Shown in pieces: positions 7,759-16,482 of a stretch of 64,000 nt of DNA. The translations under genes were made by a program, and so were the position numbers. How positions within the stretch are numbered: the stretch's first letter is position 1; the number at the start of each line of letters is the position of its first letter. The notes below the pieces were generated by a model. That model was not told the origin of the DNA. It worked only from the letters and a program-made list of their open reading frames with translations, and did no database searches. The stretch is from Kitasatospora sp. NBC_01246 (lineage in GTDB: Bacteria; Actinomycetota; Actinomycetes; Streptomycetales; Streptomycetaceae): positions 4,836,001-4,900,000 of the forward strand of contig NZ_CP108484.1 of the NCBI RefSeq assembly GCF_036226505.1. Reading direction: 5' to 3'.

Positions 7759-8718
7759 ATGTCCCACTCCGTCGCCCTGCCCGTGCTCGCCGAGGTCATA
7801 CGCTCCGGCTTCACCGAGGGCCGGCACCACGGATCGCTGGTCCTGCTCGCCGCCGACGGCTCGGTGGACTTCGCGCTGGGCGACCCCGACGCCCCGGTCT
7901 TCCCGCGTTCGTGCGCCAAGCCGTTCCAGGCGGTGGCCACCCTGCGGGCGGGCCTGGCGATCGAGGGCGAGCTGCTGGCGCTGGCCGCCTCCAGCCACTC
8001 CGCGGAATCGTTTCACCTGGACGGCGTACGGCGGATCCTGGGTGCCGCGGGGCTGGACGAGTCCGCCCTGCGGACCCCGGCCGACCTGCCGCTCGACGAG
8101 ACCGAGGCCGAGCTGCACCTGCGGTCCGGCGGCGGGCGCGCACCGATCCTGATGGACTGCTCCGGCAAGCACGCCGGCTGGCTGGCCGCCTGCGTCGCCA
8201 ACGACTGGCCGACCGAGAGCTACCTCGACCCGGCGCACCCCCTCCAGGTGCTGGCCCGCGAGGCCATGGCGGAGGCCACCGGCGAGCCGGCGGCGCACGC
8301 CGGGGTGGACGGCTGCGGCGCCCCGCTGCTGGCCGTCAGCCTGACCGGCCTGGCCCGCGGCTACCGGGCGCTGCTGGGGGCTGAGCCGGGGACGCCGCAG
8401 CGCCGGGTGGCCGACGCCATGCGCGCCCACCCCGAGTACGTGGCCGGCACCCGCCGGGCCGACACCTGGCTGATGCGGGCGGTGCCGGGCGCGCTGTCCA
8501 AGATGGGGGCCGAGGCCGTGCAGGCGGTGGCGTTGCCGGACGGCCGGGCTCTCGCCTTCAAGATCGATGACGGTGCCGAGCGGGCCCGCGGGCCGGTCCT
8601 GGCGGCCGCGCTGCGCCGGCTCGGGGTGACCACGGCGGACGGCACGGTGGAGCGGATCGCGGCCGCGCCGCTGCTCGGCGGCGGGGTGCCGGTGGGCGAG
8701 ATCCGGGCGGCCTTCTAG
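7759..8718 (+). CDS. L-asparaginase, rhizobial (class 3) type
   Basis: This 319-residue protein belongs to the PF06089 asparaginase family, which resembles serine beta-lactamases rather than classical asparaginases. The catalytic S-x-x-K is S51-C-A-K54, followed by the SSHS motif (79-82). The zinc site of the Rhizobium etli enzyme (Cys, Lys, Cys) is matched by C134, K137 (DCSGKHAG) and C186 (DGCGAP). A GGAAGG ribosome site precedes the ATG. The expected reaction is L-asparagine to L-aspartate plus ammonia. No signal peptide is seen, so it is probably cytoplasmic. Confidence 0.88.
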   Translation: MSHSVALPVLAEVIRSGFTEGRHHGSLVLLAADGSVDFALGDPDAPVFPRSCAKPFQAVATLRAGLAIEGELLALAASSHSAESFHLDGVRRILGAAGLDESALRTPADLPLDETEAELHLRSGGGRAPILMDCSGKHAGWLAACVANDWPTESYLDPAHPLQVLAREAMAEATGEPAAHAGVDGCGAPLLAVSLTGLARGYRALLGAEPGTPQRRVADAMRAHPEYVAGTRRADTWLMRAVPGALSKMGAEAVQAVALPDGRALAFKIDDGAERARGPVLAAALRRLGVTTADGTVERIAAAPLLGGGVPVGEIRAAF

Positions 8719-8719
8719 G

Positions 8720-8745
8720 CCCGTGCCCGGGTTCCCCGGCACGGG
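8720..8745 (+). terminator. Terminator after the asparaginase gene
   Basis: CCCGTGCC (8720-8727) pairs with GGCACGGG (8738-8745) across a ten-base loop, immediately after the stop codon. Confidence 0.6.
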
Positions 8746-8862
8746 GGCGGCGCCGCGCTCCCGAGGACGGGCCCCGGGCCCGCCCGGCGGGCGCCGGAGT
8801 GCGGAGCGGCCGGTGGCGGTGCACGGTGGACGGGGGCCGTCGCACAGGTGAGGGAGTCCGTC

Positions 8863-9078
8863 ATGAGCGAGCACGTCTACCGGGTGACCGAGATCGTCGG
8901 GTCTTCGACCGAGAGCATCGACGCCGCCATCCGCAACGGGGTGGAGCGGGCCTCCCGGACGCTGCGCAACCTCGACTGGTTCGAGGTGACGCAGGTCCGG
9001 GGGCACCTGGCGGAGGGTCGGATCCAGCACTACCAGGTCGGTCTGAAGGTCGGTTTCCGGCTCGACGACGACGCCTGA
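8863..9078 (+). CDS. Dodecin (flavin-binding storage protein)
   Basis: This 71-residue protein matches the dodecin family: EHVYRVTEIVGSSTESIDAAIRNG, then the flavin-stacking Trp in LDWFEV and the IQHYQVGLKVGF strand. Dodecins assemble as hollow dodecamers that hold flavin or related cofactors and may buffer free FMN. The ATG at 8863 is preferred over the upstream GTG because AGGGAG lies six bases before it. It stands alone between two hairpins. Confidence 0.92.
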   Translation: MSEHVYRVTEIVGSSTESIDAAIRNGVERASRTLRNLDWFEVTQVRGHLAEGRIQHYQVGLKVGFRLDDDA

Positions 9079-9106
9079 CCGGGGCCCGGCGCGCGCCGGG
9101 CCCCGG
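9079..9106. terminator. Bidirectional terminator between the dodecin gene and hmuV
   Basis: CCGGGGCCCGGC (9079-9090) and GCCGGGCCCCGG (9095-9106) form a perfect 12-bp stem directly after the dodecin stop. It can serve the convergent hmuTUV transcript as well. Confidence 0.75.
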
Positions 9107-9178
9107 TGCGCAGCGGTCGGCCGTGTCCAGCGGTCGCCGGAGTTCGGCGCCCGCCCGTGCCCGGCGCCCGTCCCCTGC

Positions 9179-10000
9179 TCAGCGGTCGCGCTCGGGCAGG
9201 ACCAGCGGGACGCCCGTGCGCGGGTGCGCCAGCACCTCCACCGGGTGCCCGTAGACCTCGCTGAGCAGCGGCGCGCGCAGCACCTCGGCCACCGGGCCGT
9301 CGGCGATCGTCGCACCGGCGGTCAGCAGCACCACCCGGTCCGCGTAGGCCGCCGCCAGCGACAGGTCGTGCAGCACGACGACCACACCGTCCCCGGCGGC
9401 GGCCCGCGCCCGGGCGACCCGCAGCACCAGCTCCTGGTGACGCAGGTCGAGGGCGGCGGTGGGCTCGTCGAGCAGCAGCAGCGCGGTCCGCTGGGCCAGC
9501 ACCCGGGCCAGCGCCACCCGGGCCCGCTCGCCGCCGGAGAGCGCGGTGAACGGCCGCCCGGCGAAGGCGGTGGACTCGGTCGCGGCCATCGCCCCGGCGA
9601 CCACCACGTCGTCCTCGGCGGCGGCCGCCGTGCCGGCCCAGGGGGCCCGGCCCATCCGGACCACCTCGTCGGCGGGGAACGGGAAGGACAGGGCGGCCGA
9701 CTGCGGCAGCAGCGCGCGGTGCCGGGCGAGTTCGGCCGGCCGGTAGCCGGCCAGCGGGCGGTCGAGCAGCCGGACGGTACCGGCGGTCGGCGCGAGGTCG
9801 CCGGCCAGTACGGAGAGCAGGGTGGACTTGCCGGCGCCGTTCGGCCCGAGCAGGGCGACCACCTCGCCGGCCGTCACCCGGACGTCCGCGCCGGCCAGCA
9901 GCTCGCGCCCGCCGACCGCCAGCCGGACGCCCTCGGCGGCGAGCAGCTCGGTGCCCGGGGCGGGGCGTCCGGGTACCTCGGGCCGGGTCCGCAGCCTCAT
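9179..10000 (-). CDS. hmuV: Heme ABC transporter ATP-binding protein
   Basis: This 273-residue ATPase has Walker A GPNGAGKST, the ABC signature LSGGERARVALARVLAQ, Walker B LLLLDEPTAALD and the switch His in VVVLHDLSLAAAYAD. PFPADEVVRMGRAPWAG and the overall order match the HmuV/BhuV branch of iron-chelate importers. Its ATG overlaps the stop of hmuU by four bases (ATGA), so the two are translationally coupled. Heme rather than siderophore is inferred from the HtaA and heme oxygenase genes alongside. Confidence 0.9.
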   Translation of the reverse strand: MRLRTRPEVPGRPAPGTELLAAEGVRLAVGGRELLAGADVRVTAGEVVALLGPNGAGKSTLLSVLAGDLAPTAGTVRLLDRPLAGYRPAELARHRALLPQSAALSFPFPADEVVRMGRAPWAGTAAAAEDDVVVAGAMAATESTAFAGRPFTALSGGERARVALARVLAQRTALLLLDEPTAALDLRHQELVLRVARARAAAGDGVVVVLHDLSLAAAYADRVVLLTAGATIADGPVAEVLRAPLLSEVYGHPVEVLAHPRTGVPLVLPERDR

Positions 10001-11064
10001 GCCCAGCCTCCCTGCTTGGTCCTGGTGCGGCGCAGCAGCCAGAAGAAGAACGGGCTGCCGATCAGTGCGGTGAGCACGCCGAGCGGCAGTTCGGCGGGCT
10101 CGGCCAGGGTGCGGGCGGCGAGGTCGCCGACGACCAGGACGAGCGCACCGCCGAGGGCGGAGGCGGGCAGTAGGAACCGGTGGCCCGGTCCGGCCAGCAT
10201 CCGCAGCAGGTGCGGGACGACCAGGCCGACGAAGCTGATGATGCCGCTGACCGCGACGGCGGCGGCGGTGAGCAGGGCGACCAGGGTGATCAGCACCAGG
10301 CGCATCCGCTCGACGTCCACGCCGAGGTGGCGGGCCGGCCGTTCGCCGAGCGCCAGCAGGTCCAACTGCCTTGCGTAGCGCGGGGCGAGGGCCAGGCCGA
10401 CGAGTGCGAACGGCAGTACCGCCAGCGCCTTGCCCCAGGTGGCCTGGGAGAGCGAGCCGAGCTGCCAGAACGTCACCTGGCTGATCGCGGCGGAGTCGGC
10501 GGTGAAGAGGAAGAGGCCGATCAGCGCTCCGCAGAAGGCGTTCACCGCGACACCGGTGAGGATCAGCGTGACCACCTCGGTGCGGCCGCCGGAGCGGGAC
10601 ATCGCGTACACCGCGAAGACCGTCAGCAGGCCGGTGGCGAAGGCGAAGGCGGTGACGGTCCAGTTGCCGAAGGCGTCGAGGCCGAGCACGATGCAGCCGA
10701 CCGCGCCCACCGCGCCGCCGGAGGAGACGCCGATCACGGCGGGCTCGGCCAGCGGGTTGCCGAACACGCCCTGCATCAACGCGCCCGCGCAGCCGAGCGA
10801 GCCGCCGACCAGCAGGGCGAGCACCACCCGGGGGAGGCGGACGTTCCAGAGCACCGACTCCGGGACGCGGTCGAGCGGGTGGCCGCCGAGGCCGAGCCGG
10901 TGGCCGAAGGAGGCGAGGATGTCGTCGAGCGGGATGCGGTAGGCGCCGATGCCGGCCGCGAGCAGGGCGCAGAGCACCAGGGCGGCGGCCAGACCGGCGG
11001 TGATCACGGCGGTGCGCCGGGGTCCGGGCAGTGCGAGGGCCTTCTTCCGTACGGCGGTGCTCAC
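9997..11064 (-). CDS. hmuU: Heme ABC transporter permease (FecCD family)
   Basis: This 355-residue permease has about nine to ten hydrophobic helices and FecCD landmarks such as RLPRVVLALLVGGSLGCAGALMQGVFGNPLAEPAVIGVSSGGA, GISFVGL-like SGIISFVGLVVPHLLRM and ELPLGVLTALIGSPFFFWLLRR. It forms the membrane channel for heme with HmuV. The GTG start at 11064 overlaps the hmuT stop by four bases, which fixes the start. Confidence 0.9.
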   Translation of the reverse strand: MSTAVRKKALALPGPRRTAVITAGLAAALVLCALLAAGIGAYRIPLDDILASFGHRLGLGGHPLDRVPESVLWNVRLPRVVLALLVGGSLGCAGALMQGVFGNPLAEPAVIGVSSGGAVGAVGCIVLGLDAFGNWTVTAFAFATGLLTVFAVYAMSRSGGRTEVVTLILTGVAVNAFCGALIGLFLFTADSAAISQVTFWQLGSLSQATWGKALAVLPFALVGLALAPRYARQLDLLALGERPARHLGVDVERMRLVLITLVALLTAAAVAVSGIISFVGLVVPHLLRMLAGPGHRFLLPASALGGALVLVVGDLAARTLAEPAELPLGVLTALIGSPFFFWLLRRTRTKQGGWA

Positions 11065-12092
11065 TTGGCGGCCGCCGGGTAGAGCTGGTCGGCGATCTCG
11101 CGGAGCACCTGCGGGGTGCGCGGGCCGTAGCTGAGCAGCTGGCCGTCCTCGATCGAGACGATCCGGCGGTCCAGCCCGGCCGGGGTCTGGGCGACGCCGG
11201 GCAGCTTCAGCAGGCCGTCGACGCCGCCGACCGACTCCAGGCCTTTGCTCATCACCAGGATCGCGTCGGGGGCGGCCTTGACCAGGGCCTCGCTGGTGAG
11301 CGGGGTGAAGTCGCCGGTGAGCCCGGCGCCCTGGCCGGCGTCCGCACCGCCGACGGCCTCGATCAGCGAGCCGGCGCCGGAGTCCGGGCCGCCGAGGAGG
11401 AAGACGGAGGCGCTGCCGCGCAGGTAGAGGAAGGCGACCTTGGGGTGCCGGCCGGGGGTGGGCAGCGCGGCCTTCGCCTCGGTGATCCGCTGCTCGGTGC
11501 GCTCCTTGAGCTGCCGTCCGGCGTCCGGGACGCCGAGGCCGGCGGCGACGGTGTCGATCCGGGGGCCGACGTCGGCGAGCTTCTTGGCATCGTCGAGGAC
11601 GATCAGCGGGACGCCCGCCGCGCGGATCTGCGCGATCGCCTCGGCCGGGCCGGTGGAGCGGTCGGCGAGGACGACGGTCGGGTGCAGCGAGAGCACGCCC
11701 TCGGCGGAGACGTCGTGCGCCTGGGTGATCACCGGGAGCGCGGCGGCCTGCTGGAAGGTGGTGGAGACGTCCCGGGCGACCACCCTGGGGCCGAGGCCGA
11801 GGCTGAACACGATCTCGGCGAGGCTCCCGTCGAGTGGGATGATCCGCTCGGCGCTGGTCACCGTGACCTGGCGGCCGTCGGCGGAGGCGGCGGTGGCCGG
11901 GAGCCGGGGAGCGGGCGTCTCGGCCAGTGGCTCCACGGTGTCCGGGGCGCGGGTGGCGGCGGCCCGGCCGGCCGCTCCGGTGGCGCCGGCGCCCGATCCG
12001 CAGGCGGTCAGCCCGAGCAGCATGCCGAGGGCCACCAGCAGCAGGAGGGGGCCGCGGGCCACCCGGAGTCGGATCGTGCTGCTGCTCAACAT
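11061..12092 (-). CDS. hmuT: Heme-binding lipoprotein (ABC substrate-binding protein)
   Basis: This 343-residue protein has a lipoprotein signal ending LLGLTAC with the acylated Cys at residue 31. The body is a class III binding protein: RIIPLDGSLAEIVFSLGLGPRVVARDVSTTFQ and VIVLGDR-like TVVLADRST. HmuT proteins take heme from surface HtaA-type proteins and deliver it to the permease. It is the first gene of hmuTUV, and an iron box lies 77 bases upstream, shared with the divergent htaA genes. Confidence 0.88.
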   Translation of the reverse strand: MLSSSTIRLRVARGPLLLLVALGMLLGLTACGSGAGATGAAGRAAATRAPDTVEPLAETPAPRLPATAASADGRQVTVTSAERIIPLDGSLAEIVFSLGLGPRVVARDVSTTFQQAAALPVITQAHDVSAEGVLSLHPTVVLADRSTGPAEAIAQIRAAGVPLIVLDDAKKLADVGPRIDTVAAGLGVPDAGRQLKERTEQRITEAKAALPTPGRHPKVAFLYLRGSASVFLLGGPDSGAGSLIEAVGGADAGQGAGLTGDFTPLTSEALVKAAPDAILVMSKGLESVGGVDGLLKLPGVAQTPAGLDRRIVSIEDGQLLSYGPRTPQVLREIADQLYPAAAK

Positions 12093-12168
12093 GCGCCCCT
12101 TCGCTGGGAGTTGTCGTCTCCATCGGCGGGCGAGCCGGGGAGATCGGCGGGACTCTTGACTCCATATA

Positions 12169-12187
12169 TTAGGTTAGCCTTACCTGA
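12169..12187. promoter_or_regulatory. DmdR/IdeR-type iron box between hmuT and the HtaA genes
   Basis: TTAGGTTAGCCTTACCTGA at 12169-12187 is a near-perfect 19-bp match to the actinobacterial iron box (consensus TTAGGTTAGSCTAACCTAA). It lies between divergent hmuT and the first htaA gene and should let Fe-loaded DmdR/IdeR shut both off. A TTGACT hexamer at 12156-12161 may be a -35 for the rightward promoter. Confidence 0.9.
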
Positions 12188-12249
12188 GTTTCGCAAGGGG
12201 GTCGGCGCCGCGCCCACCCCTCCCCAGTCGTGCCGAGGAGTGATCCGCC

Positions 12250-13764
12250 GTGCCTCTGCCCAGACGGCTCCGTCGCCTGGCCGCCACCCTGGTGGCCACC
12301 CTCGCCGCCCTCCTGACGGTGGCGCTGCTGCCGGTCCAGGCCGGGGCGGCGGAGGGCAGGGTGTCCGGCGGCCGGCTGGACTGGGGGATCCGGCAGTCCT
12401 TCCTGACCTACGTCACCGGCCCGATCGCCAAGGGGAGTTGGGCGCTCACCGGGGGCGCCGCCACGGTCGGCGGGAGCACCTTCCGGTTCCACTCGGCCAC
12501 CGGCGCGTACGACCCGGCCACCGGCGCGCTGAGCGCCGCGTTCTCCGGCGGGGTCCGGTTCACCGGGCACCAGGAGAACGGCGTCGACGCGCTCGACCTG
12601 AGCATCGGCCGGCTCACCTTCCGGGCCGCCGCCGGCGGTGGCGCCGGGCTGTACGCGGACGTCAGCAGCAAGTCCAAGGAGACCGGCCGGGTCAGCAGCG
12701 TGAGCCAGGCCAAGCTCGCCGACCTCTCGCTGGCCGGGGTCGACCTGCGCGGCGCCGCCGGCACCCTGACGCTCGGCAACGTGCCCGCGACGCTGACCGA
12801 TGCCGGGGCGAAGGCCTTCGGCAACTTCTACACCGCCGGGACGGCGCTGGACCCGGTCAACCTCTCGGTCAGCCTGCCGGCGGCCCAGCCGACCCCGGCG
12901 GCCCCGTCGCCGTCCGCGCCGGCCGCCGCCCCGACCGCCGACCGGCCGTCCGCGACGCCGGAACAGCCGACGGCCGCCCCGGCGTCGACGCCCCCGTCGG
13001 CGGCCGCCCGCGCGGCTCCGGCCCGGACGGAGTTCGCGAACGGCGCCCTCGACTGGGGGGTGCGCCGGACCTTCCGCGACTACGTCACCGGCGCGATCGC
13101 CCAGGGCCGCTGGGAGCTCGCCGGCGGCGCGGCCGACGGCGGCGCGTTCTTCCGCTGGACCCCGGCCAAGGGCGGGTACGACCCGGCGGCCGGCACCCTC
13201 ACCGCCGCCTTCTCCGGCAGCGTCCGCTTCACCGGCGTGCGGAGCGGCGACGGCTACGGGCTCGACCTCACCCTCGCCAACCCGGGAGTGACGGTGGCCG
13301 GCGGTCGGGGCCGGCTGGTCGCGGACGTCTCCGGCCGTACGCCGGACGGCGGTTCGCAGGCGCTGACCGGGGTCGAGCTGGCCGCCTTCGATCCGGCCGG
13401 GCTCACGTTCGAGGCGGGCCTGCTGAAGGCCGCCGAACTCCCGCTCAAGCTCACCGAGGCGGGCGCCAAGGCCTTCGGCACGCTCTATCCGGCGGGTACC
13501 GAGATGGACCCGCTGAGCTTCGCCGTCGCCCTCGACCCGGCCGCCGCGCTCCCCCCGCTGCCCGACATCGGCAGCGCCCCGCCGGTCGCGCCGGGCCCCG
13601 CCGCCACCACCACGGCCTCCGCCGCCCCCGTCGCCGCGTCCTCCTCCTCGGGCGGCGTCCCGGCGGTGGCGGTGGCCGGTGGCGCCCTGGTGGTCGCACT
13701 GGGCGCGACCGCCGCGGTGCTCGCCCGGCGCCGGCGCCGGGCCACCCCCGCCGACGCGGCCTGA
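12250..13764 (+). CDS. Two-domain HtaA heme-binding membrane-anchored protein
   Basis: This 504-residue protein has a Sec signal (residues 1-34), two HtaA domains marked by LDWGIRQSFLTYV and LDWGVRRTFRDYV (about 38-205 and 265-430), a Pro/Ala/Thr-rich linker, and a C-terminal hydrophobic helix ending in RRRRR. HtaA domains in Corynebacterium bind heme, usually through a conserved Tyr, and hand it to HmuT. The GTG start has a GAGGAG ribosome site. The iron box 63 bases upstream and divergent hmuTUV support this role. No LPxTG-like motif is seen, so it is probably held by the helix itself. Confidence 0.88.
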   Translation: MPLPRRLRRLAATLVATLAALLTVALLPVQAGAAEGRVSGGRLDWGIRQSFLTYVTGPIAKGSWALTGGAATVGGSTFRFHSATGAYDPATGALSAAFSGGVRFTGHQENGVDALDLSIGRLTFRAAAGGGAGLYADVSSKSKETGRVSSVSQAKLADLSLAGVDLRGAAGTLTLGNVPATLTDAGAKAFGNFYTAGTALDPVNLSVSLPAAQPTPAAPSPSAPAAAPTADRPSATPEQPTAAPASTPPSAAARAAPARTEFANGALDWGVRRTFRDYVTGAIAQGRWELAGGAADGGAFFRWTPAKGGYDPAAGTLTAAFSGSVRFTGVRSGDGYGLDLTLANPGVTVAGGRGRLVADVSGRTPDGGSQALTGVELAAFDPAGLTFEAGLLKAAELPLKLTEAGAKAFGTLYPAGTEMDPLSFAVALDPAAALPPLPDIGSAPPVAPGPAATTTASAAPVAASSSSGGVPAVAVAGGALVVALGATAAVLARRRRRATPADAA

Positions 13765-13804
13765 CGTCGGTTCCCGTCCCCCGCCCACCGAACGGAGTCC
13801 CACC

Positions 13805-15472
13805 ATGTCCCGCAGTTCCGCCATGCCCGCAGGCCGCCGCAACCGCACCCGGCTGGCCGCCCTCGCCGCCGCCACCGCGGGCCTCGGCCTGACCGCCTTC
13901 GGGGCTCCCGCCCTGGCCTTCGGCGCCGGCGGGCCCGGCAGCGTCACGTACGACACCGGCGCGCTGGACTGGGGGGTCAAGGCCAGCTTCCGCGGCTACG
14001 TCACCGGCCCGGTCGGCGGCGGCAGCGTGGAGCTGACCGGCGGCGCCACCACCAACGCCGACGGCAGCTTCCACTTCGGCCTGGCGAGCGCGTCCTACGA
14101 CCTCACCACCCACGCGCTCACCTCGGCTTTCAGCGGCGGCGTCCGGTTCACCGCCCACCACGGCGCGCTGGACGTCGGTCTGAGCGACCTGAAGATCTTC
14201 ACCTCGGGGACGACCGGCACGCTCACCGCCGACACCGCCTCCAAGGAGTCGATGGGTGCCACCGAGGTCACCCGCCGGGACGACGTGCCGCTGGTGACGT
14301 TCACGGTCGGCCGGGACACCACCACGGGCGTGCCGACGGCGGCCGCGCTCACCGAGCAGGGTGCCAAGGCGTTCGCCGGCTTCTACCAGGCCGGGACCGC
14401 GATGGACCCGCTGGCGCTGCTGCTGAAGCAGAGCCCGGCCACGCCGTCGCCGACCGCCACGGCGACCGTCGCGCCCTCGGCCTCGCCGTCCGCCTCGCAG
14501 TCCCCGTCCGCCTCGGGGTCGCCGTCCGCGACCGGTTCGCCCTCCGCCACCCGGTCGCCGAGCACCACCGGTTCGGCGTCGGCCTCGCCGTCCCCGAGCG
14601 CCTCGGGTTCGCCGTCCGCCTCGGGCTCGCCCTCCGCGAGCGGTTCGCCGTCGGTCTCGAAGTCGCCGAGCGCCCCGGGCTCGCCGTCGGCCACCGGCGC
14701 GCCGAACGGCGAACTCGCCATCGTGAACGCCACCCTGGACTGGTCGGTCAAGGAGAGCTTCCGCAAGTACCTGACGACGATGGCCAACGGCAAGGTGGAG
14801 TTCGGCGGCGGCGCCGCGGACTACCGCTTCGGCGGCGGCACCGGCAGCTACGACACCGCGACCCACGCGGTGTCGGCCGGTTTCAACGGCTCGGTCCGCT
14901 TCCTCGGCCACCCGGAGGGCGGCGGCTACCAGCTGGACACCACCCTCGCCGGGTTCGGCCTGAAGATCGACAAGGACGGCGCCTACCTGACCGCCGACGT
15001 CAACGCGAAGTCCCGGGACGGAAAGGGCGACACCGCGCTCACCGGCGTCCGGATCGCCAGGCTGGACCTCTCCGGGGCGAGCTTCGCCCCGGTCGACGGC
15101 GTGGTGACGCTCTCCGGGGTGCCGGCCACGCTGACCGCCGAGGGCGTGCCCGCGTTCGGCAGCTACCCGGCCGGCGAGGCCCTCGACCCGGTCACCGTCG
15201 CGCTCGCCTTCGACAAGGGTGCCCAGCTGCCCACCGGCCCGGCGGCCGGTGCCGGCACGGGTGCGGGGACGGGTACGGGGGCGGGCAGTGGCTCCGGCGG
15301 CGCCGCGGGGAGCGGCGTGGGCGCCTCGCTGACCACCGGTGGCGGCGCCTCGCTGGCCTCCACCGGGGCCGACACCCCGGTGGTGCCGCTGCTGGCCACC
15401 GCGGCCGGTCTGCTGCTGCTCGGTGGCAGCGCCACGGTGCTGGCCCGCCGCCGGACCGCCGCGCAGGCCTGA
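13805..15472 (+). CDS. HtaA-domain surface protein with LAxTG sortase signal
   Basis: This 555-residue protein has a signal peptide (about 1-38), HtaA domain one (LDWGVKASFRGYV), a long Ser/Pro-rich spacer (about residues 212-300), HtaA domain two (LDWSVKESFRKYL) and a C-terminal cell-wall sorting signal. The signal consists of LASTG at about residue 517, a hydrophobic helix and RRR. LAxTG is the motif used by class E sortases of Streptomyces, so the protein should be linked to peptidoglycan. It follows the first htaA gene by 40 bases and is probably co-transcribed. The spacer likely carries the distal domain out through the wall. Confidence 0.88.
   Translation: MSRSSAMPAGRRNRTRLAALAAATAGLGLTAFGAPALAFGAGGPGSVTYDTGALDWGVKASFRGYVTGPVGGGSVELTGGATTNADGSFHFGLASASYDLTTHALTSAFSGGVRFTAHHGALDVGLSDLKIFTSGTTGTLTADTASKESMGATEVTRRDDVPLVTFTVGRDTTTGVPTAAALTEQGAKAFAGFYQAGTAMDPLALLLKQSPATPSPTATATVAPSASPSASQSPSASGSPSATGSPSATRSPSTTGSASASPSPSASGSPSASGSPSASGSPSVSKSPSAPGSPSATGAPNGELAIVNATLDWSVKESFRKYLTTMANGKVEFGGGAADYRFGGGTGSYDTATHAVSAGFNGSVRFLGHPEGGGYQLDTTLAGFGLKIDKDGAYLTADVNAKSRDGKGDTALTGVRIARLDLSGASFAPVDGVVTLSGVPATLTAEGVPAFGSYPAGEALDPVTVALAFDKGAQLPTGPAAGAGTGAGTGTGAGSGSGGAAGSGVGASLTTGGGASLASTGADTPVVPLLATAAGLLLLGGSATVLARRRTAAQA
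14440..14705 (+). repeat. Ser/Pro-rich coding repeat in the HtaA surface protein
   Basis: The spacer between the two HtaA domains is a run of imperfect short repeats (coding mainly GSPSAS or GSPSAT). Repeats of this type are prone to length change and recombination and produce an extended, possibly glycosylated stalk. Confidence 0.8.
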
Positions 15473-15484
15473 TCCGGCGCCCAG

Positions 15485-15532
15485 GAAGCATCGGGCCCCG
15501 GCGAGCAACCGCTCGCCGGGGCCCGGTGCTTC
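15485..15532 (+). terminator. Strong terminator after the htaA genes
   Basis: A 22-bp stem (15485-15506 with 15511-15532), with a single T-G wobble and an AACC loop, follows the stop codon by 12 bases. It separates the htaA pair from the convergent heme oxygenase gene. Confidence 0.85.
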
Positions 15533-15587
15533 GCCGTCCGGTCGGGCGCGGGCGCACCGGTGCGGGGACGTTCCCGCGCGGCGGTGG

Positions 15588-16259
15588 TCAGGCGCTCAGC
15601 GGGTAACGCCCGTCCAGGTCGTGGAAGATCGCGCCGTTGAGCACGAAGGCGCGCTTGCACTCCTCGACCACCCGGCGGCGCTCGATGTCGTCCAGCGCGA
15701 GTCCGGCGGCGTCCAGCTTGGCCCGGTAGTCGCGCTTGAAGGCGGCCGGGTTGTCGACCTCCTCGAACACGTAGAAGCGCACGCCGTCGCCCTTGCGCTC
15801 GAAGCCCCAGGTCTTCTCGGCGATGCCGCGGATGATCTGACCGCCCGACAGGTCGCCGAGGTAGCGGGTGTAGTGGTGCGCGATGTACCCGGCCGGCCAC
15901 TCGGCCGCCAGCTCCTCCACCCGGGCCACGTACGCGGCGGTGGCGGGCAGCGGCGCCAGCCCCTCGCGCCAGCCGGGCCCGCGCAGGTGCTCCAGGTCGC
16001 GCTCGATGGCGGCGGTGCGCAGCAGGGCCCGGTCGATGAACGGTCCGGCCACCGGGTGGTCCGCCAGCTCGGCGGTCCGGCCCTCCAGGGCCCGGTAGAC
16101 GTACCAGAGCTGGCCCGTGAGGTCGGCGTAGGCGTCGATGCCGAGCCGTCCGCCCAGCAGGCGGCTCATGAAGGACGACTGCTCCGCGGCCTCGTGCTCC
16201 TCGCTGCTGGCGGTGCGGAGCACGGTGGAGAACGGGACGGGCTGCTCGGGCGTGGGCAT
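15588..16259 (-). CDS. hmuO: Heme oxygenase (biliverdin-producing)
   Basis: This 223-residue all-helical protein matches the HmuO/HO-1 family. The proximal heme ligand is His22 in SSEEHEAAE, and the distal helix glycines are in YLGDLSGGQIIRG. It opens the imported heme ring to biliverdin, CO and Fe2+. An iron box lies 34 bases upstream. It is convergent with the HtaA genes and forms one functional module with them and hmuTUV. I cannot tell the electron donor. Confidence 0.92.
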   Translation of the reverse strand: MPTPEQPVPFSTVLRTASSEEHEAAEQSSFMSRLLGGRLGIDAYADLTGQLWYVYRALEGRTAELADHPVAGPFIDRALLRTAAIERDLEHLRGPGWREGLAPLPATAAYVARVEELAAEWPAGYIAHHYTRYLGDLSGGQIIRGIAEKTWGFERKGDGVRFYVFEEVDNPAAFKRDYRAKLDAAGLALDDIERRRVVEECKRAFVLNGAIFHDLDGRYPLSA

Positions 16260-16292
16260 GCGGCCTCCAGGGATCGGAACGGGCTCCGACTT

Positions 16293-16311
16293 TTTGGTTA
16301 GCCTAACCTAA
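16293..16311. promoter_or_regulatory. DmdR/IdeR-type iron box of the heme oxygenase gene
   Basis: TTTGGTTAGCCTAACCTAA at 16293-16311 matches the 19-bp iron-box consensus at all but one or two positions and lies just upstream of the heme oxygenase start on the minus strand. Confidence 0.9.
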
Positions 16312-16392
16312 GTTGCCGTCATGCCGACAGAGTGTCGGCAAAGCCGGTCCGGGAGCGGCGCGGGAGCCTCCGGGCGCGGCCGGGAACGGCGA

Positions 16393-16428
16393 AGGCCGGG
16401 GTCGCGGACGAATCCGCGACCCCGGCCT
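16393..16428. terminator. Terminator of ppa
   Basis: A perfect 16-bp stem, 16393-16408 with 16413-16428, and a CGAA loop lie downstream of ppa on the minus strand. Confidence 0.8.
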
Positions 16429-16482
16429 CCGACTGCCCCGACCTACCTCGAACCGCCCTGCGAACGAGATCGGTACGAGGGC

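Noticed and set aside
9997..12165. A 722-codon frame continuing hmuU upstream
   Set aside because: The extra N-terminal half is the shadow of hmuT. The GTGA overlap at 11061-11064 fixes the hmuU start.
14440..14705. Ser/Pro repeat as a possible frame error or noncoding repeat
   Set aside because: The frame is open and in phase with HtaA domains on both sides, so it is a genuine protein stalk.
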